Shown: in pieces, positions 45,474 through 54,804 of the stretch
Position numbering within the stretch: the stretch's first letter is position 1
Layout: each line of letters opens with the position of its first letter
Assembly (NCBI RefSeq): GCF_900107115.1
Contig: NZ_FNOS01000001.1
Coordinates: 248,001 to 312,000, forward strand
Direction: 5' to 3'
DNA: 64,000 nt
Source: Salimicrobium album
GTDB lineage: Bacteria > Bacillota > Bacilli > Bacillales > Halobacillaceae
The notes under the pieces: generated by a model
What the model was told of the DNA's origin: nothing
The model's database searches: none
The model's input: only the letters and a program-made list of their open reading frames with translations
Translations under genes and position numbers: made by a program

Positions 45474-46415
45474 TTAATCAAACCATCCTTTTTTCCTGAA
45501 AAACACTATCATAGCAAACGCCATAATAATCATTAACGCCCAGACGATGAAATAGCTGTACTGGTATTGAAGCTCAGGCATATAGGCAAAGTTCATTCCA
45601 TACACACCTGCTATAAACGTCAGCGGCAGGAAGATCATCGATACCACCGTCAGAAACTGCATTGTTTTGTTCTGTCTGTGCGATGTCATAGACAAATTAC
45701 TGTCCCTTATATCCTGAGTCATTTCGCGGTTTGAGGCGATCATATCGGAAACTTTCAGTAAGTGATCATAAATATCCCGGAAATACTCCTTATGTTCGTA
45801 TACATTTTCGAGATCATGCGTATAAAGCATACGATACACCATGTCTCTCATCGAATGTATCGTCTGACGCATCCGGAGCAGTTCCGAACGCCGGTCGAAC
45901 AGTTCTTCCAGCATATCCTCCATCGATAAATCGTTGGTGTTATCTTCGAGATCGTTAATCTGATCCTCAATGGAATAAATGATTGGGAAGTAGGCATCCA
46001 CCACCTGATCAAGAATTTTGTGAAGTATAACTGCTTCATCATAACGCTCGGGTCTTTGCTTTACCTGTTCCTTCACTTTTTCGATAACTGACGAAGGCTT
46101 CTTATGATAGGTGACGAGCACTCCCTCTTTTAAGAATACGTCGATCTCCCCTTTTTCAAGTGTATGGGGATCAAGCGTATGCAACACAAAAAAATTGTGA
46201 TCCCCATACCCGTCCAGTTTGGGGCGCTGCAGATCCTGGAAACAGTCTTCCACCGCAAGAGGGTGAAAGGAAAAATCACTTTCAAGCACTTTTTTCTCAT
46301 CTTCGGCCGGACTGTCGAAGTCCACCCATTTCCACTCGTAAGATGCAGTTTTCCGGTTTACGTATTCACCGGTCTGCAGTCCGCTTTGAGATTCGTATAC
46401 TAAGCTATGTAACAT
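45474..46415 (-). CDS. corA: CorA-family Mg2+/divalent cation channel
   Basis: 313-residue pentameric Mg2+ channel. Long N-terminal acidic alpha/beta cytoplasmic domain, a long stalk helix, and two C-terminal TM helices with the signature YGMNF after TM1 (TFIAGVYGMNFAYMPEL). The tail ends in RKKGWF, a basic sphere typical of CorA. ATG 46415 with GAGGTGA 5 nt upstream was preferred over an RBS-less in-frame codon at 46442. Monocistronic; no Mg2+ riboswitch seen upstream. Confidence 0.93.
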   Translation of the reverse strand: MLHSLVYESQSGLQTGEYVNRKTASYEWKWVDFDSPAEDEKKVLESDFSFHPLAVEDCFQDLQRPKLDGYGDHNFFVLHTLDPHTLEKGEIDVFLKEGVLVTYHKKPSSVIEKVKEQVKQRPERYDEAVILHKILDQVVDAYFPIIYSIEDQINDLEDNTNDLSMEDMLEELFDRRSELLRMRQTIHSMRDMVYRMLYTHDLENVYEHKEYFRDIYDHLLKVSDMIASNREMTQDIRDSNLSMTSHRQNKTMQFLTVVSMIFLPLTFIAGVYGMNFAYMPELQYQYSYFIVWALMIIMAFAMIVFFRKKGWFD

Positions 46416-46512
46416 AATTTCACCTCTTTCGTCCCTGTTCATATTCCCACATTAGCCCCTGCATAATCTGATATACTTAATGAAAAATGAAAAAGGAAGG
46501 TATAATATAACT

Positions 46513-47100
46513 ATGGTCAGAGAAATCAACTTACAAAAAAACGACATCACTCTCAGAAGCATCAGGGACGAGGATCTTCCTCTCCTGTACCAGCTGATTC
46601 ACGGAGAAAAGGAACCGCTCTGGAAAAAGTACGAAGCCCCTTTTTACTCACTGGAACCTCACACATTGGAAAGTTACACAAACAGAGAAAATGCCCGGAA
46701 ACAGCGGTTATCCGAAAATGAAGTCGACTCAAGACTTGTGATAGAGACAAACGGTGAAATCGTCGGTACCGTCGTCTATTACTGGGAAGAAAAACTGTCC
46801 TATTGGCTTGAAGTCGGGATCGGCATTTACAATCCGGCGTACTGGGGAAAGGGGATAGGAACCAGAGCCCTTAACATGTGGATCGACTATCTGTTTAGAG
46901 CCATGCCTCTCGTAAGAATCGGTATAAGAACCTGGTCCAAAAACGACCGGATGCTTCAGCTTGCTTCCAAACTGGGAATGAAAGAAGAGGCCAGAATAAG
47001 AAAGGCCCATCTTTACCGTGATTCCTATTACGATTCTGTACGCTTCGGCGTATTGCGGGAAGAGTGGTATCTTCCCGAAGAAAACATGCATAACGGATAA
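46513..47100 (+). CDS. GNAT-family N-acetyltransferase (ribosomal-protein-Ala type)
   Basis: 195-residue acetyltransferase, RimJ/RimL-like (acetyltransf_3). It begins NDITLRSIRDEDLPLLYQLIHGE, has the acetyl-CoA pyrophosphate motif NPAYWGKGIGTRALNMW, and ends with RKAHLYRDSYYDSVRFGVLREEW. Start ATG 46513 is 12 nt after AAGGAAGG; a perfect TATAAT at 46501 sits in this gap, so the gene may have an additional very short-leader promoter. The substrate is unknown; RimJ-like proteins often acetylate proteins or small amines. Confidence 0.82.
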   Translation: MVREINLQKNDITLRSIRDEDLPLLYQLIHGEKEPLWKKYEAPFYSLEPHTLESYTNRENARKQRLSENEVDSRLVIETNGEIVGTVVYYWEEKLSYWLEVGIGIYNPAYWGKGIGTRALNMWIDYLFRAMPLVRIGIRTWSKNDRMLQLASKLGMKEEARIRKAHLYRDSYYDSVRFGVLREEWYLPEENMHNG

Positions 47101-47141
47101 AAAAATACTGCCCGTTCAGACTTTCGGGGCAGCATTTTTAT
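47099..47141. terminator. Bidirectional terminator between GNAT gene and ppaC
   Basis: Stem AAAAATACTGCCC with its near-complement and flanking A/T runs, between convergent genes. Confidence 0.85.
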
Positions 47142-47150
47142 GAAAGCAGT

Positions 47151-48077
47151 TCAGCCGAATACTTTGTTCAATGGTGGTACGACCTGTTTTTTACGTGAAA
47201 CTACACCTTCCAGTACAGCCTGGTCATCTTCGAGCTTAACGTCAAAAGCTTTCTCCACTGACTCTTTCTCCGTTCCTACTGTAAGTACTGTGGAGTCACT
47301 GTCGAGGATATCGGTAATCAGTAAAACAAAGAGATCATAATTGTTCTCGTCTACTTCTTTTTGCATAGCGTTTTCAAGCTCTGTTTTCCGCGTCAACACA
47401 TCCGAAGTATCTACCGTATTCACCTGAGCTATCCTTACATTTTTTTCACCCATATCGAATGCTTTTGCATCCAGGGAGATGAGTTCTTCCGCGGACTTAT
47501 CACTGATATCTGTTCCCGCTTTCAGCATTTCAAGTCCATACTCTTCAAGATTGATGTCTGCTTTCTCTGCAAGTTCCCTGGCAGCTTTCTCATCTTCATC
47601 CGTACAGGTCGGTGATTTAAAAAGAAGCGAATCGGATATAATGGAAGAAGCCATAAGTCCGGCCATCGTGTCCGAGACCTCCACATCGTTTTCTTTATAC
47701 AGTTTGTTCAAGATTGTTGCTGTACAGCCGACAGGCTCTGCACGGTAATAAAGCGGACTTTTCGTTTCGAAGTTAGCTATACGATGGTGATCGATGACTT
47801 CTTTGATCTCGACTTGATCGATATCATCCGCACTTTGTTGAAACTCGTTGTGATCCACAAGAATGACTTCATCCGTTTCGTCCGCTACTGTTTTCACAAG
47901 ACGCGGAGCTTCCTGATTGAAATAATTCAACGCATATTCCGTTTCCCCGTTCACTTCTCCGAGACGAACCGGCTCCACGTCGATCCCGAGTTTCTTTTTC
48001 AAATCGGCATATACGATAGCTGAACAGATCGTATCCGTATCAGGACTTTTATGTCCAAAAATTAAAGTTTTTGTCAT
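47151..48077 (-). CDS. ppaC: Manganese-dependent inorganic pyrophosphatase
   Basis: DHH-family (class II) pyrophosphatase, 308 residues, which hydrolyses PPi to drive biosynthesis. Motifs: [31 protein letters not shown], and the C-terminal SRKKQVVPP active-site segment. ATG 48077 with AAAGGGG 7 nt upstream is the family start; the open frame runs 41 codons further upstream without an RBS. Confidence 0.95.
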   Translation of the reverse strand: MTKTLIFGHKSPDTDTICSAIVYADLKKKLGIDVEPVRLGEVNGETEYALNYFNQEAPRLVKTVADETDEVILVDHNEFQQSADDIDQVEIKEVIDHHRIANFETKSPLYYRAEPVGCTATILNKLYKENDVEVSDTMAGLMASSIISDSLLFKSPTCTDEDEKAARELAEKADINLEEYGLEMLKAGTDISDKSAEELISLDAKAFDMGEKNVRIAQVNTVDTSDVLTRKTELENAMQKEVDENNYDLFVLLITDILDSDSTVLTVGTEKESVEKAFDVKLEDDQAVLEGVVSRKKQVVPPLNKVFG

Positions 48078-48221
48078 GTTTATACCCCTTTCCTTTACTA
48101 TTACGTACCCTAACCGATTATAGAATAAATAACCGGTAACGTCTATCCTTCTGTCGCCCTTGACATTATTCTTATCTGTGTTATTATTTAAAGAATACAA
48201 TCTTATAAAGGAGGTTTGCCA

Positions 48222-48485
48222 ATGTCGATTCTATTTGCCAATGAGCTGATAAAGTGGATACTTTTCCTTGTGTTTCTGGGAACAAGTTACATGTCTTATC
48301 AGTCTTATAAAGATGGAGTGACCGGACGTCAATTTACGCTTGGACTTCTTCATCTGTTTATCAGTCCTTTTTTTGCATATTCAATTGGACCACTCATTCT
48401 TGGTCTGGGTCTGATTCAAATTTACATGAGTACTATACAGTGGAAAAACAAAAAAGCCGCAAGACTTTTCAGTCGCATACACTAA
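48222..48485 (+). CDS. Small three-TM membrane protein
   Basis: 87 residues with about three hydrophobic segments (8-24, 39-54, 58-70) and a basic tail. Strong AAAGGAGG 7 nt before ATG 48222. It resembles YtpI-like small Bacillus membrane proteins in size, but I cannot confirm the family. Divergent from ppaC. Confidence 0.65.
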   Translation: MSILFANELIKWILFLVFLGTSYMSYQSYKDGVTGRQFTLGLLHLFISPFFAYSIGPLILGLGLIQIYMSTIQWKNKKAARLFSRIH

Positions 48486-48614
48486 TCTGACCTCTATGTA
48501 ATTCTTCCAGCCGGCCGCCTCCTCTTCGGCCACCGACCTTCTATTCGTGCGAATCGTTTTCTCTTTATGCTAAACTTTTAAAGAGAAGATTTGCACAATA
48601 GGAGGTTTTTTTAA

Positions 48615-49352
48615 ATGAATTCAACAATAGAAACAATTTTGAATCACCGCTCTATACGTTCGTTCGAAGATACTCCCCTGGAAGATAAAACTATACGGAC
48701 ACTTATCGAATCCGCCCAGCAGGCTTCCACCTCAAGCTATATGATGGCGTACTCCATCATCGGGGTGACCGATGAAAACAAAAAACAGGCTTTAAAGGAG
48801 ATATCCGGGCACCCGCATGTAACAAATAATGGACATCTGTTCATCATGTGTGCGGATTACAGAAGGATCACTTATGGAATGGATGAAGAAGTCAGGGACG
48901 ATGTTGAAAAAAATCTGGAAAATACCGAACATCTCATGACTGCCGCTATTGATGCCGCCCTTGCCGCTCAAAACATGGCTATAGCCGCAGAATCAATGGG
49001 GCTTGGAATGTGTTACCTCGGAAGTCTGAGAAACAATATTACAAAAACTGATGAAATCCTTAACCTGCCCGGTCGCGTCGCTCCGCTGTTCGGCATCGCT
49101 GTCGGTGTTCCGGCCGAACAGCCAGAGAAGAAACCGAGACTACCAATGGAAGCTGTGTATTTTGAAAATGAATACAAAGAGCATAAAGATATTATTGAAG
49201 AGTTTAATCAGAATATCAGTGATTACTATGCATCGAGGTCCTCCAATCAACGTCGTGACACATGGACTCTTCAGATGCAGCGCAGATTTAAGAAACCGGT
49301 CCGCATGGATGTCACAGACTTTTTAAAAAGTAAGGGATTCAACAAACGATAA
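48615..49352 (+). CDS. NADPH-dependent nitro/flavin reductase (NfrA type)
   Basis: 245-residue FMN oxidoreductase of the nitroreductase family. N-terminal TILNHRSIRSFEDTPLEDKTI (FMN phosphate site), QQASTSSYMMAYSIIGV, AIAAESMGLGMCYLGSLRNN, and a C-terminal basic region RDTWTLQMQRRFKKP. This fits NfrA1/NfsA-like oxygen-insensitive reductases. AGGAGG lies 10 nt upstream of the ATG. It is 11 bp upstream of the sirtuin gene, probably in one transcript, so an NAD(P)-related pair. Confidence 0.87.
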   Translation: MNSTIETILNHRSIRSFEDTPLEDKTIRTLIESAQQASTSSYMMAYSIIGVTDENKKQALKEISGHPHVTNNGHLFIMCADYRRITYGMDEEVRDDVEKNLENTEHLMTAAIDAALAAQNMAIAAESMGLGMCYLGSLRNNITKTDEILNLPGRVAPLFGIAVGVPAEQPEKKPRLPMEAVYFENEYKEHKDIIEEFNQNISDYYASRSSNQRRDTWTLQMQRRFKKPVRMDVTDFLKSKGFNKR

Positions 49353-49363
49353 AGGGTGAGAGT

Positions 49364-50068
49364 ATGATCCAGCAAATAAAGTCTCTTATCAACAATTCCG
49401 ATAGTATTGCCGTATTAACAGGCGCGGGGGTATCGACAGCAAGCGGTATCCCTGACTTCCGTTCGAGTGAAGGACTGTGGACGGAAGACAAATCCAGAGA
49501 AGAGCTTATGTCTGCAGACTATTTTTACGAAAATCCGGAACGGTTCTGGCAATTTTACAAGTCGATATTCCGACTGAAACTGCTTCAGAATTACGGCCCG
49601 AACCAGGTTCATCATTACCTGAAAAGCCTTGAAGAGGAAGGCAGAGAAGTAAATATCATTACTCAAAACGTGGATGGTCTGCATGCAGAAGCGGGAAACG
49701 AAAATGTTACGGAATACCACGGTACTCTGAAAACAGCTACCTGTCCGGACTGCCATACGACGTATTCTTTCGAAAAGGTACTGGCTGAAGATGTGCCCGT
49801 TTGCACGTGCGGAACCGTGCTGAAACCGGATGTCGTTCTATTCGGAGATATGATCCATTCACACGAAAAAGCTGAAACGATGGTCAAACAGGCGGATATG
49901 CTTCTCGTTCTCGGTACGTCCCTTAGCGTCATGCCTTTCAATATGCTTCCTCTGGCAGCAACCGGTCCCAAAGTGCTGATCAATAATCATCCTACGTCGA
50001 TGGACTATATGTTCGATTACCATATTCATGATGATTTATCCAGAGTTATAGAACAACTGAAAAAATAA
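49364..50068 (+). CDS. Sir2-family NAD-dependent protein deacylase
   Basis: 234-residue sirtuin. NAD motif GAGVSTASGIPDFRS, TQNVDGLH with catalytic His in EYHGTL, four zinc Cys (TCPDCHTTY and VCTCG), and GTSLSVMPF. It would deacetylate proteins such as acetyl-CoA synthetase. Cotranscribed with the nitroreductase gene and ends in a terminator. Confidence 0.92.
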   Translation: MIQQIKSLINNSDSIAVLTGAGVSTASGIPDFRSSEGLWTEDKSREELMSADYFYENPERFWQFYKSIFRLKLLQNYGPNQVHHYLKSLEEEGREVNIITQNVDGLHAEAGNENVTEYHGTLKTATCPDCHTTYSFEKVLAEDVPVCTCGTVLKPDVVLFGDMIHSHEKAETMVKQADMLLVLGTSLSVMPFNMLPLAATGPKVLINNHPTSMDYMFDYHIHDDLSRVIEQLKK

Positions 50069-50075
50069 TGCACTT

Positions 50076-50112
50076 CAAAACCCCGGACATTTCTATGTCC
50101 GGGGGTTTTGAT
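50076..50112. terminator. Terminator after the sirtuin gene
   Basis: Perfect 15-bp stem CAAAACCCCCGGACAT-type and its complement around TTCT; A-run/T-run on both sides, serving both convergent genes. Confidence 0.9.
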
Positions 50113-50140
50113 ATGACAGGAACGTTTTGCCGCCTGATTT

Positions 50141-52486
50141 TTATTCAGGCGAAAGTATCAGCTTCTCTCCCTCGTCTTCGTCCAGTAGTGTACCATGATA
50201 GTCTCCATCCACCCAGTCACTATATTGATTGTGATACCATTTACTGTTAAAACGCTCCGACTGTCCGGGCCCTACTATGTGATAGCCTTTATCCATTTCG
50301 TCCGTATCAAGGATAAAGCGCCAGGAAGCTCCGTGATCCACTTTCCCGTTGCCATTATATCCTGCCGCTCTCACCGTAACCCGGCTGCCACTCACGGGCA
50401 ACGGTTCTTTCCGGTTATAAAACTTATCAAGGAAAGCTATATTTGAAAGAGGGTGTGTGAATTCCACCTGGTGATAATCTCCCCACGCCCACTCCTCCGG
50501 ATTCTTCCCGTAATCCTCCTGAAGCTTATTGAATGAGTCCCGGAAGGCCTGCGTAATCACTTCCCCGCTTCCACCTGCTTCCTCCATCCATGCGGATTCT
50601 TTTCCTTCTCTTTCCATACGGAAAATTTCGTCCGTCGTCTGTGCTTTCCCGTGAAATAACGAATCGATATCATCAGGAATACTTGCGTAAAGACGATCCT
50701 CTATTTCATTTAACCAGTGATGGAAAAGCAAGGGCTGTGGAGCTTCTTTGTTATCCTCATAGTTCCATTCCTTAAGCAATTCCAGAGCTTCCTCTTCTTC
50801 CGCCCTCAGATTATTCTCATTCATTTCTTCCACGAAGAATGGAACAAATTCCTCAGCCTGCAGATTTTTAACATCCATCTGCATTTTCTTCACATCCTCC
50901 ACAGTTACGGCGTCATCTTCCTCCAGCATTTCAGCTATCCGTTCATATCTGTAAGGCTGCGCCCAATTATTCGTAATATGGTAAGGGTACTCTTCTGTCG
51001 TGATTTTATTGTTCGCTGTAGCGATCCATCCCCTGTCCGGATTGACAACTGTCGGTAATTCATCGAAAGGAATGAAACCTTTCCACTGATCCTCTTCTTT
51101 CCATCCCCTTAAAGGAAGGCCGGCATCGTCCGGGTTATCGTAAACAGGGATCTTTCCATTCGCCTTATATGCTATAGTACCGTTACTTGAAGCGAACACA
51201 AAGTTCTGAGCAGGAGTATGAAAGTCTTCGAGTCCTTTTTCAAATTCTTCCCAGTTCGAAGCCTGATTAATGTTGAGTATGGCTTCCAGTTCTTTTGAGG
51301 GGTCATGTGCCGTCCAGCGCATGGATAAAGCTTCCCCCTCCCCGGCTCCTTCTGCGAATTCATTAATGATCGGCCCGTTTCTCGTTTCGACCACTTCATA
51401 TTCTATCGTTTCCCCGCCACTTACTTTTATCGGTTCCTGATGCACCACAGCATCCTCCCACTTTCCTTCGAACAGAAATTGTTCACGGTTTTCCGGATTT
51501 CTTTTCTCGACGTACAGCTGTTGCACATCAGGACCGACGTTTGTCACGCCCCAGGCTACGTCATCATTATGACCGAGAATGATTCCCGGTACCCCTGCAA
51601 AAATAACACCGCTCACGTTGTGGGAAGGAGCACTCAGTTTCATCTGATACCAGATCGAAGGACTGGCGATTCCGAGGTGAGGATCATCAGCAAGCAGAGG
51701 TTTCCCGGACTCCGTTCTCTCTCCGCTTACCACCCAGTTGTTGCTGCCATTAAAAGGGTTAGGCATGACCGCTTCAGTAAAGTCTCCCGCTATATCAAGA
51801 TTTACATCATCGAGCACAGCCGGTTTATTCTCCGGGTAATGGGCCATCACTTCGGAGGCCTTCTCTTCAGAAAAATTATTCATCGCGTAATACTGAAAAG
51901 CCTGGCGTTCCCAGTGCCCTCCAAGGTCATGTGCCATAAATTTTCCTATTGTCAGAGAATCCACCGGTGTCCACTTCTCAGGTTTCGCCTGCAGAAGTGT
52001 AAATGCCGGGGGCAGCCGGTTTTCGGCATCCGCTTTATCAATGTATGCATTCACTCCCGAAGCGAATGCCTCCAGAGCCGCCTTTCCTTCTTTGGAATAT
52101 TCTTTTAAAGATGCTTCGGCCGCTCTCCTTAATCCGAGCGCTCGAAAAAACTTGTCCTGTTCCACCGTAGAGGACCCGATCAGCTCACTCAGTTCGCCGG
52201 AAGCCTGACGACGGGAAAGTTCCATTTGCAGCAGGCGGTCCTGAGCCTGTACGTATCCTTGAGCCATATATAAATCTTCGACGGAATCCGCTTCTATGTG
52301 AGGCACCCCTTCCTCGTCCCTCAGAACAGTAACTTCGGAAGATAGCGCTTCCAATTTAAGTTCGCCTTCCGTATCAGGAAGCGTTCGCTGGATAAACACT
52401 ATAATAAACAGAGCTGCCGCCAGAATTAACACACCTGCAATGACGGCTGCTCGAGTCAATACTCTCTTCCAACCCGTTTTTTTCAC
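50141..52486 (-). CDS. Membrane-anchored penicillin acylase-family Ntn hydrolase
   Basis: 781 residues, PF01804-type amidase. N-terminal uncleaved signal anchor (about 10-33), alpha region with VTVLRDEEGVPHIEADSVEDLYMAQGYVQAQDRLLQMEL, a spacer, and the beta-chain start at NGSNNWVVSG with the nucleophilic Ser that follows autoproteolysis; GHNDDVAWGVTNVGPD follows. The family includes penicillin G acylases and N-acyl-homoserine-lactone acylases; substrate is unknown. The anchor places it outside the cell, on the membrane. Terminated by the hairpin at 50076-50112. Confidence 0.88.
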   Translation of the reverse strand: MKKTGWKRVLTRAAVIAGVLILAAALFIIVFIQRTLPDTEGELKLEALSSEVTVLRDEEGVPHIEADSVEDLYMAQGYVQAQDRLLQMELSRRQASGELSELIGSSTVEQDKFFRALGLRRAAEASLKEYSKEGKAALEAFASGVNAYIDKADAENRLPPAFTLLQAKPEKWTPVDSLTIGKFMAHDLGGHWERQAFQYYAMNNFSEEKASEVMAHYPENKPAVLDDVNLDIAGDFTEAVMPNPFNGSNNWVVSGERTESGKPLLADDPHLGIASPSIWYQMKLSAPSHNVSGVIFAGVPGIILGHNDDVAWGVTNVGPDVQQLYVEKRNPENREQFLFEGKWEDAVVHQEPIKVSGGETIEYEVVETRNGPIINEFAEGAGEGEALSMRWTAHDPSKELEAILNINQASNWEEFEKGLEDFHTPAQNFVFASSNGTIAYKANGKIPVYDNPDDAGLPLRGWKEEDQWKGFIPFDELPTVVNPDRGWIATANNKITTEEYPYHITNNWAQPYRYERIAEMLEEDDAVTVEDVKKMQMDVKNLQAEEFVPFFVEEMNENNLRAEEEEALELLKEWNYEDNKEAPQPLLFHHWLNEIEDRLYASIPDDIDSLFHGKAQTTDEIFRMEREGKESAWMEEAGGSGEVITQAFRDSFNKLQEDYGKNPEEWAWGDYHQVEFTHPLSNIAFLDKFYNRKEPLPVSGSRVTVRAAGYNGNGKVDHGASWRFILDTDEMDKGYHIVGPGQSERFNSKWYHNQYSDWVDGDYHGTLLDEDEGEKLILSPE

Positions 52487-52598
52487 TTTTTTCTTCCCCC
52501 TTTTACTACATTATAGTCAGTGTTCTTACAAAAGAACAGAATATTTTGGACCCTGGCACCTTTGAAGAGTACAATGATAGTCAAAAGGAGGCGCATTT

Positions 52599-53075
52599 AT
52601 GGAGTTTGTTCTATGGTCGCTTATTATTGTATTGTTTCTCAGCAGCTTTGCAAGTCTCATTTTCCCCATCATTCCCGGGCCACTCGTATTATGGGCCGGT
52701 TTCCTCCTGAGTATCTGGCTGGACGGTCGGCTATCCGTCTGGTTCTGGGCGGGTGCAATAATTCTTACGGTTTTACTCATCGTATCTGATATGGTAGCAA
52801 ACAGTATTTCCGTCAAGAAATACGGGGGAAGCAAATGGGGCGAAGCCGGAGCAGTCGCAGGTGTAATCGCCGGTTCGTTCATCATACCTCCTTTCGGAAT
52901 ACTGATTGTTCCTTTTGTTCTGGTTTTCGTTATCGAACTGGGCATCGAAAAAAATACCCGTTTCGCCTTCCGCGCAGCTGTCGGAACGCTTATCGGTTTT
53001 CTCAGTGGAACTGCAGCCAAGTTTATAATTCAGATGCTTATGATCGGGTGGTTCATCTTTTCATATTTCAACTGA
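52599..53075 (+). CDS. DUF456 small membrane protein
   Basis: 158 residues with about four hydrophobic segments and a glycine-rich central part AEAGAVAGVIAGSFIIPPFGI-like (GEAGAVAGVIAG), the pattern of DUF456 proteins. Function unknown. AAAAGGAGG lies before the ATG. Divergent from the penicillin acylase gene. Confidence 0.75.
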   Translation: MEFVLWSLIIVLFLSSFASLIFPIIPGPLVLWAGFLLSIWLDGRLSVWFWAGAIILTVLLIVSDMVANSISVKKYGGSKWGEAGAVAGVIAGSFIIPPFGILIVPFVLVFVIELGIEKNTRFAFRAAVGTLIGFLSGTAAKFIIQMLMIGWFIFSYFN

Positions 53076-53099
53076 CACAAATCATTTAATACATAGCCA

Positions 53100-53138
53100 A
53101 AAAATTCCGGTCCCGAACGTATCAGGACCGGAAATCTT
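53100..53138. terminator. Terminator between the DUF456 gene and thiT
   Basis: Stem TTCCGGTCC/GGACCGGAA with an 11-nt loop and flanking A/T stretches, between convergent genes. Confidence 0.8.
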
Positions 53139-53703
53139 ATAATCGCAATAACAATTTATGCCGCCTGGACATTAACAGACTGATTACGACGGCACTCGCT
53201 ATAAAGGAAGGGAGCATATACCCGCCGTTATAAAGCAGAGAATAAATCCATACCGGCTGACCTTCTGCCAGGTAGCCGAAAAATATCATCCCCGCCCCGA
53301 AATGAGTAAGGAAGCGCAAGGCACTCCCGATGAATGTTCCGATAATCACATACACAAGAACGAATTTTACGTTGTTGTTCTTCGCGCTTGCTTTCAGTTG
53401 GGAAGACACCACTCCTGCGACCCCGATAATGGCGAAAGCTACAACGTAGTCGAGAAAAGCCTGGACGGGGTGTACGATAAATGCGCCCGTAAAAAACTGA
53501 AAGAAACCGAACAGTAATCCTGTGATCATACCACCCGAGACGCCCCAACGGAAGGCCATCAGAATAACCGGTATCATAGCGAATGAGATGGATCCTCCCT
53601 GAAACCAAAGCTTAATGGATAAAAAAGGAAGAATATCAAGCAATAGAGCAATTGCTGCAAATATTGCACCTTCCACAAGAAAAAGTACGCGCTGTTGTTG
53701 CAT
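53137..53703 (-). CDS. thiT: ECF transporter thiamine-binding S component ThiT
   Basis: 188-residue S component with about six TM helices, the family size. QGGSISFAMIPVILMAFRWGVSGGMITGLLFGFFQF carries the conserved loop/WG motifs of ThiT. Works with the shared EcfAA'T module, not encoded here. Start ATG 53703 has GAAAGGGG 7 nt upstream; a GTG at 53727 precedes it without RBS. A TPP riboswitch directly upstream makes thiamine specificity secure. Confidence 0.93.
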   Translation of the reverse strand: MQQQRVLFLVEGAIFAAIALLLDILPFLSIKLWFQGGSISFAMIPVILMAFRWGVSGGMITGLLFGFFQFFTGAFIVHPVQAFLDYVVAFAIIGVAGVVSSQLKASAKNNNVKFVLVYVIIGTFIGSALRFLTHFGAGMIFFGYLAEGQPVWIYSLLYNGGYMLPSFIASAVVISLLMSRRHKLLLRL

Positions 53704-53732
53704 TGTATATCCCCTTTCTGAATACACAAAAG

Positions 53733-53790
53733 AAGCAATGCCTCAAAGGGAAGCTTTCTGATGAAGGCTCCCACCTTTTAAGCATTGCTC
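53733..53790 (-). terminator. Riboswitch-controlled terminator upstream of thiT
   Basis: Long stem with outer arms GAGCAATGC/GCATTGCTTC and inner AAAGG...CCTTT arms, followed by TTCTTTT on the minus strand. It lies directly between the TPP aptamer and thiT, as an expression platform that stops transcription when TPP is bound. Confidence 0.75.
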
Positions 53791-53798
53791 ATCAAAAA

Positions 53799-53886
53799 AG
53801 CCACCATTCCTGCGCCAGTGCTAACTGACAGGTTCGAAGGGTCTGAACTTGCGTCCACTCTCAGCCGTTAGGCTCCCCTTGAAGGC
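53799..53886 (-). promoter_or_regulatory. TPP riboswitch (thi box) controlling thiT
   Basis: Minus-strand aptamer with all thi-box blocks in order: the AGGGGAGCC P1/P2 start, GGCTGAGAG, ACCCTTCGAACCTG, then GCACTGGCGCAGGAA-type P4/P5 elements. The J3-2 CUGAGA and the ACCCUUcgAACCUG block are invariant in this class. Confidence 0.95.
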
Positions 53887-53944
53887 TCTATTCTCCGTGT
53901 TTTGTTACTTTCTATCATAACGTAATGATCAGAAAAGTACAAAT

Positions 53945-54691
53945 TCAATTTTCCTTGGCATTGAAATACTTTTCAAAAAACTCCAGAGTTCTTTCGATGA
54001 TCAATTCCTGGTCATTATCAAGAGTTGCCACGTGGTAACTGTCTTCCAGAGGAACCAGTTCTTTTCCTTCCGAAAAAACCATGTCGAATATCGTCTGACT
54101 GTTCTCCGGAGGAACTACGTGATCTTCTTCGGAAGCGAAAACTAAAAGAGGAGCCGACACTTCGCTTAACTGCTCGTGTACTTTAGCCATGATGTTGGTC
54201 AGATGGTTAAGGGAACGGACGGGTGTTTTGTCATAGGCGAGTTCAGTAGCTCCTTCTTTTTTGATATCAGAACCTATTGCATCAATGAAACGGGATTCAG
54301 AATCCGCCAAGCTGCTCATGTCAGGTACATCGATAGCCGGATTGATAACCGCGACTCCATCCACCTCTCTCGTAGAAGCCAGATAAAGACTTAATGTTCC
54401 CCCAAGAGACAAGCCGGTGACGAATACACAGTCACATCGGTTCTTAACCCATTCAAAAGCCTCTTCTGCCGAGCGAATCCAGTCTTCTGCAGTGGATTCT
54501 TCCATATCATAAGGAGTGGTTCCATGCCCCTTAAGTCTCGGACATGCCACCGTATACCCATGTGCTGTATAGGCATCCACAAGAGGCTTCATGCTCTGAA
54601 CTGTTCCGGTAAAGCCATGTAATACTACGATTCCTATTTCATTCCCTTCGTTAAAAACAGCTTCTGCACCCTCCATTACGTTCTGATTCAT
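53945..54691 (-). CDS. Carboxylesterase (Est30-like)
   Basis: 248-residue alpha/beta hydrolase, cytoplasmic. Oxyanion HGFTG, nucleophile Ser in GLSLGG, acid Asp in EEDHVVPP and His in EDSYHVATLD. Length and motifs fit the Geobacillus Est30 carboxylesterase/monoacylglycerol lipase class. ATG 54691 is 9 nt after GGGAGG; ATG 54700 abuts the RBS. Confidence 0.88.
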   Translation of the reverse strand: MNQNVMEGAEAVFNEGNEIGIVVLHGFTGTVQSMKPLVDAYTAHGYTVACPRLKGHGTTPYDMEESTAEDWIRSAEEAFEWVKNRCDCVFVTGLSLGGTLSLYLASTREVDGVAVINPAIDVPDMSSLADSESRFIDAIGSDIKKEGATELAYDKTPVRSLNHLTNIMAKVHEQLSEVSAPLLVFASEEDHVVPPENSQTIFDMVFSEGKELVPLEDSYHVATLDNDQELIIERTLEFFEKYFNAKEN

Positions 54692-54751
54692 CCCTTCCAT
54701 CCTCCCTGTCTATTATAGAAATACTATTTCTTTACTCCCGAACATTAATGT

Positions 54752-54776
54752 CCCCGGATATACTGGACATCCGGGG
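54752..54776 (-). terminator. Terminator-like hairpin after the 54805-55047 gene
   Basis: Stem CCCCGGAT/ATCCGGGG with 9-nt loop. No strong U-run. Confidence 0.5.
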
Positions 54777-54804
54777 GGTAGATCTCGTGCATGTTTTAAG
54801 TTTG

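Noticed and set aside
45260-45481. 73-codon minus-strand frame between corA and the HD gene
   Set aside because: Runs through the corA terminator and the inverted repeat, without RBS, and has a Cys/Ser-rich non-protein-like composition.
46416-46512. Mg2+ (ykoK) riboswitch for corA
   Set aside because: Less than 100 bp are available and no M-box structure is seen.
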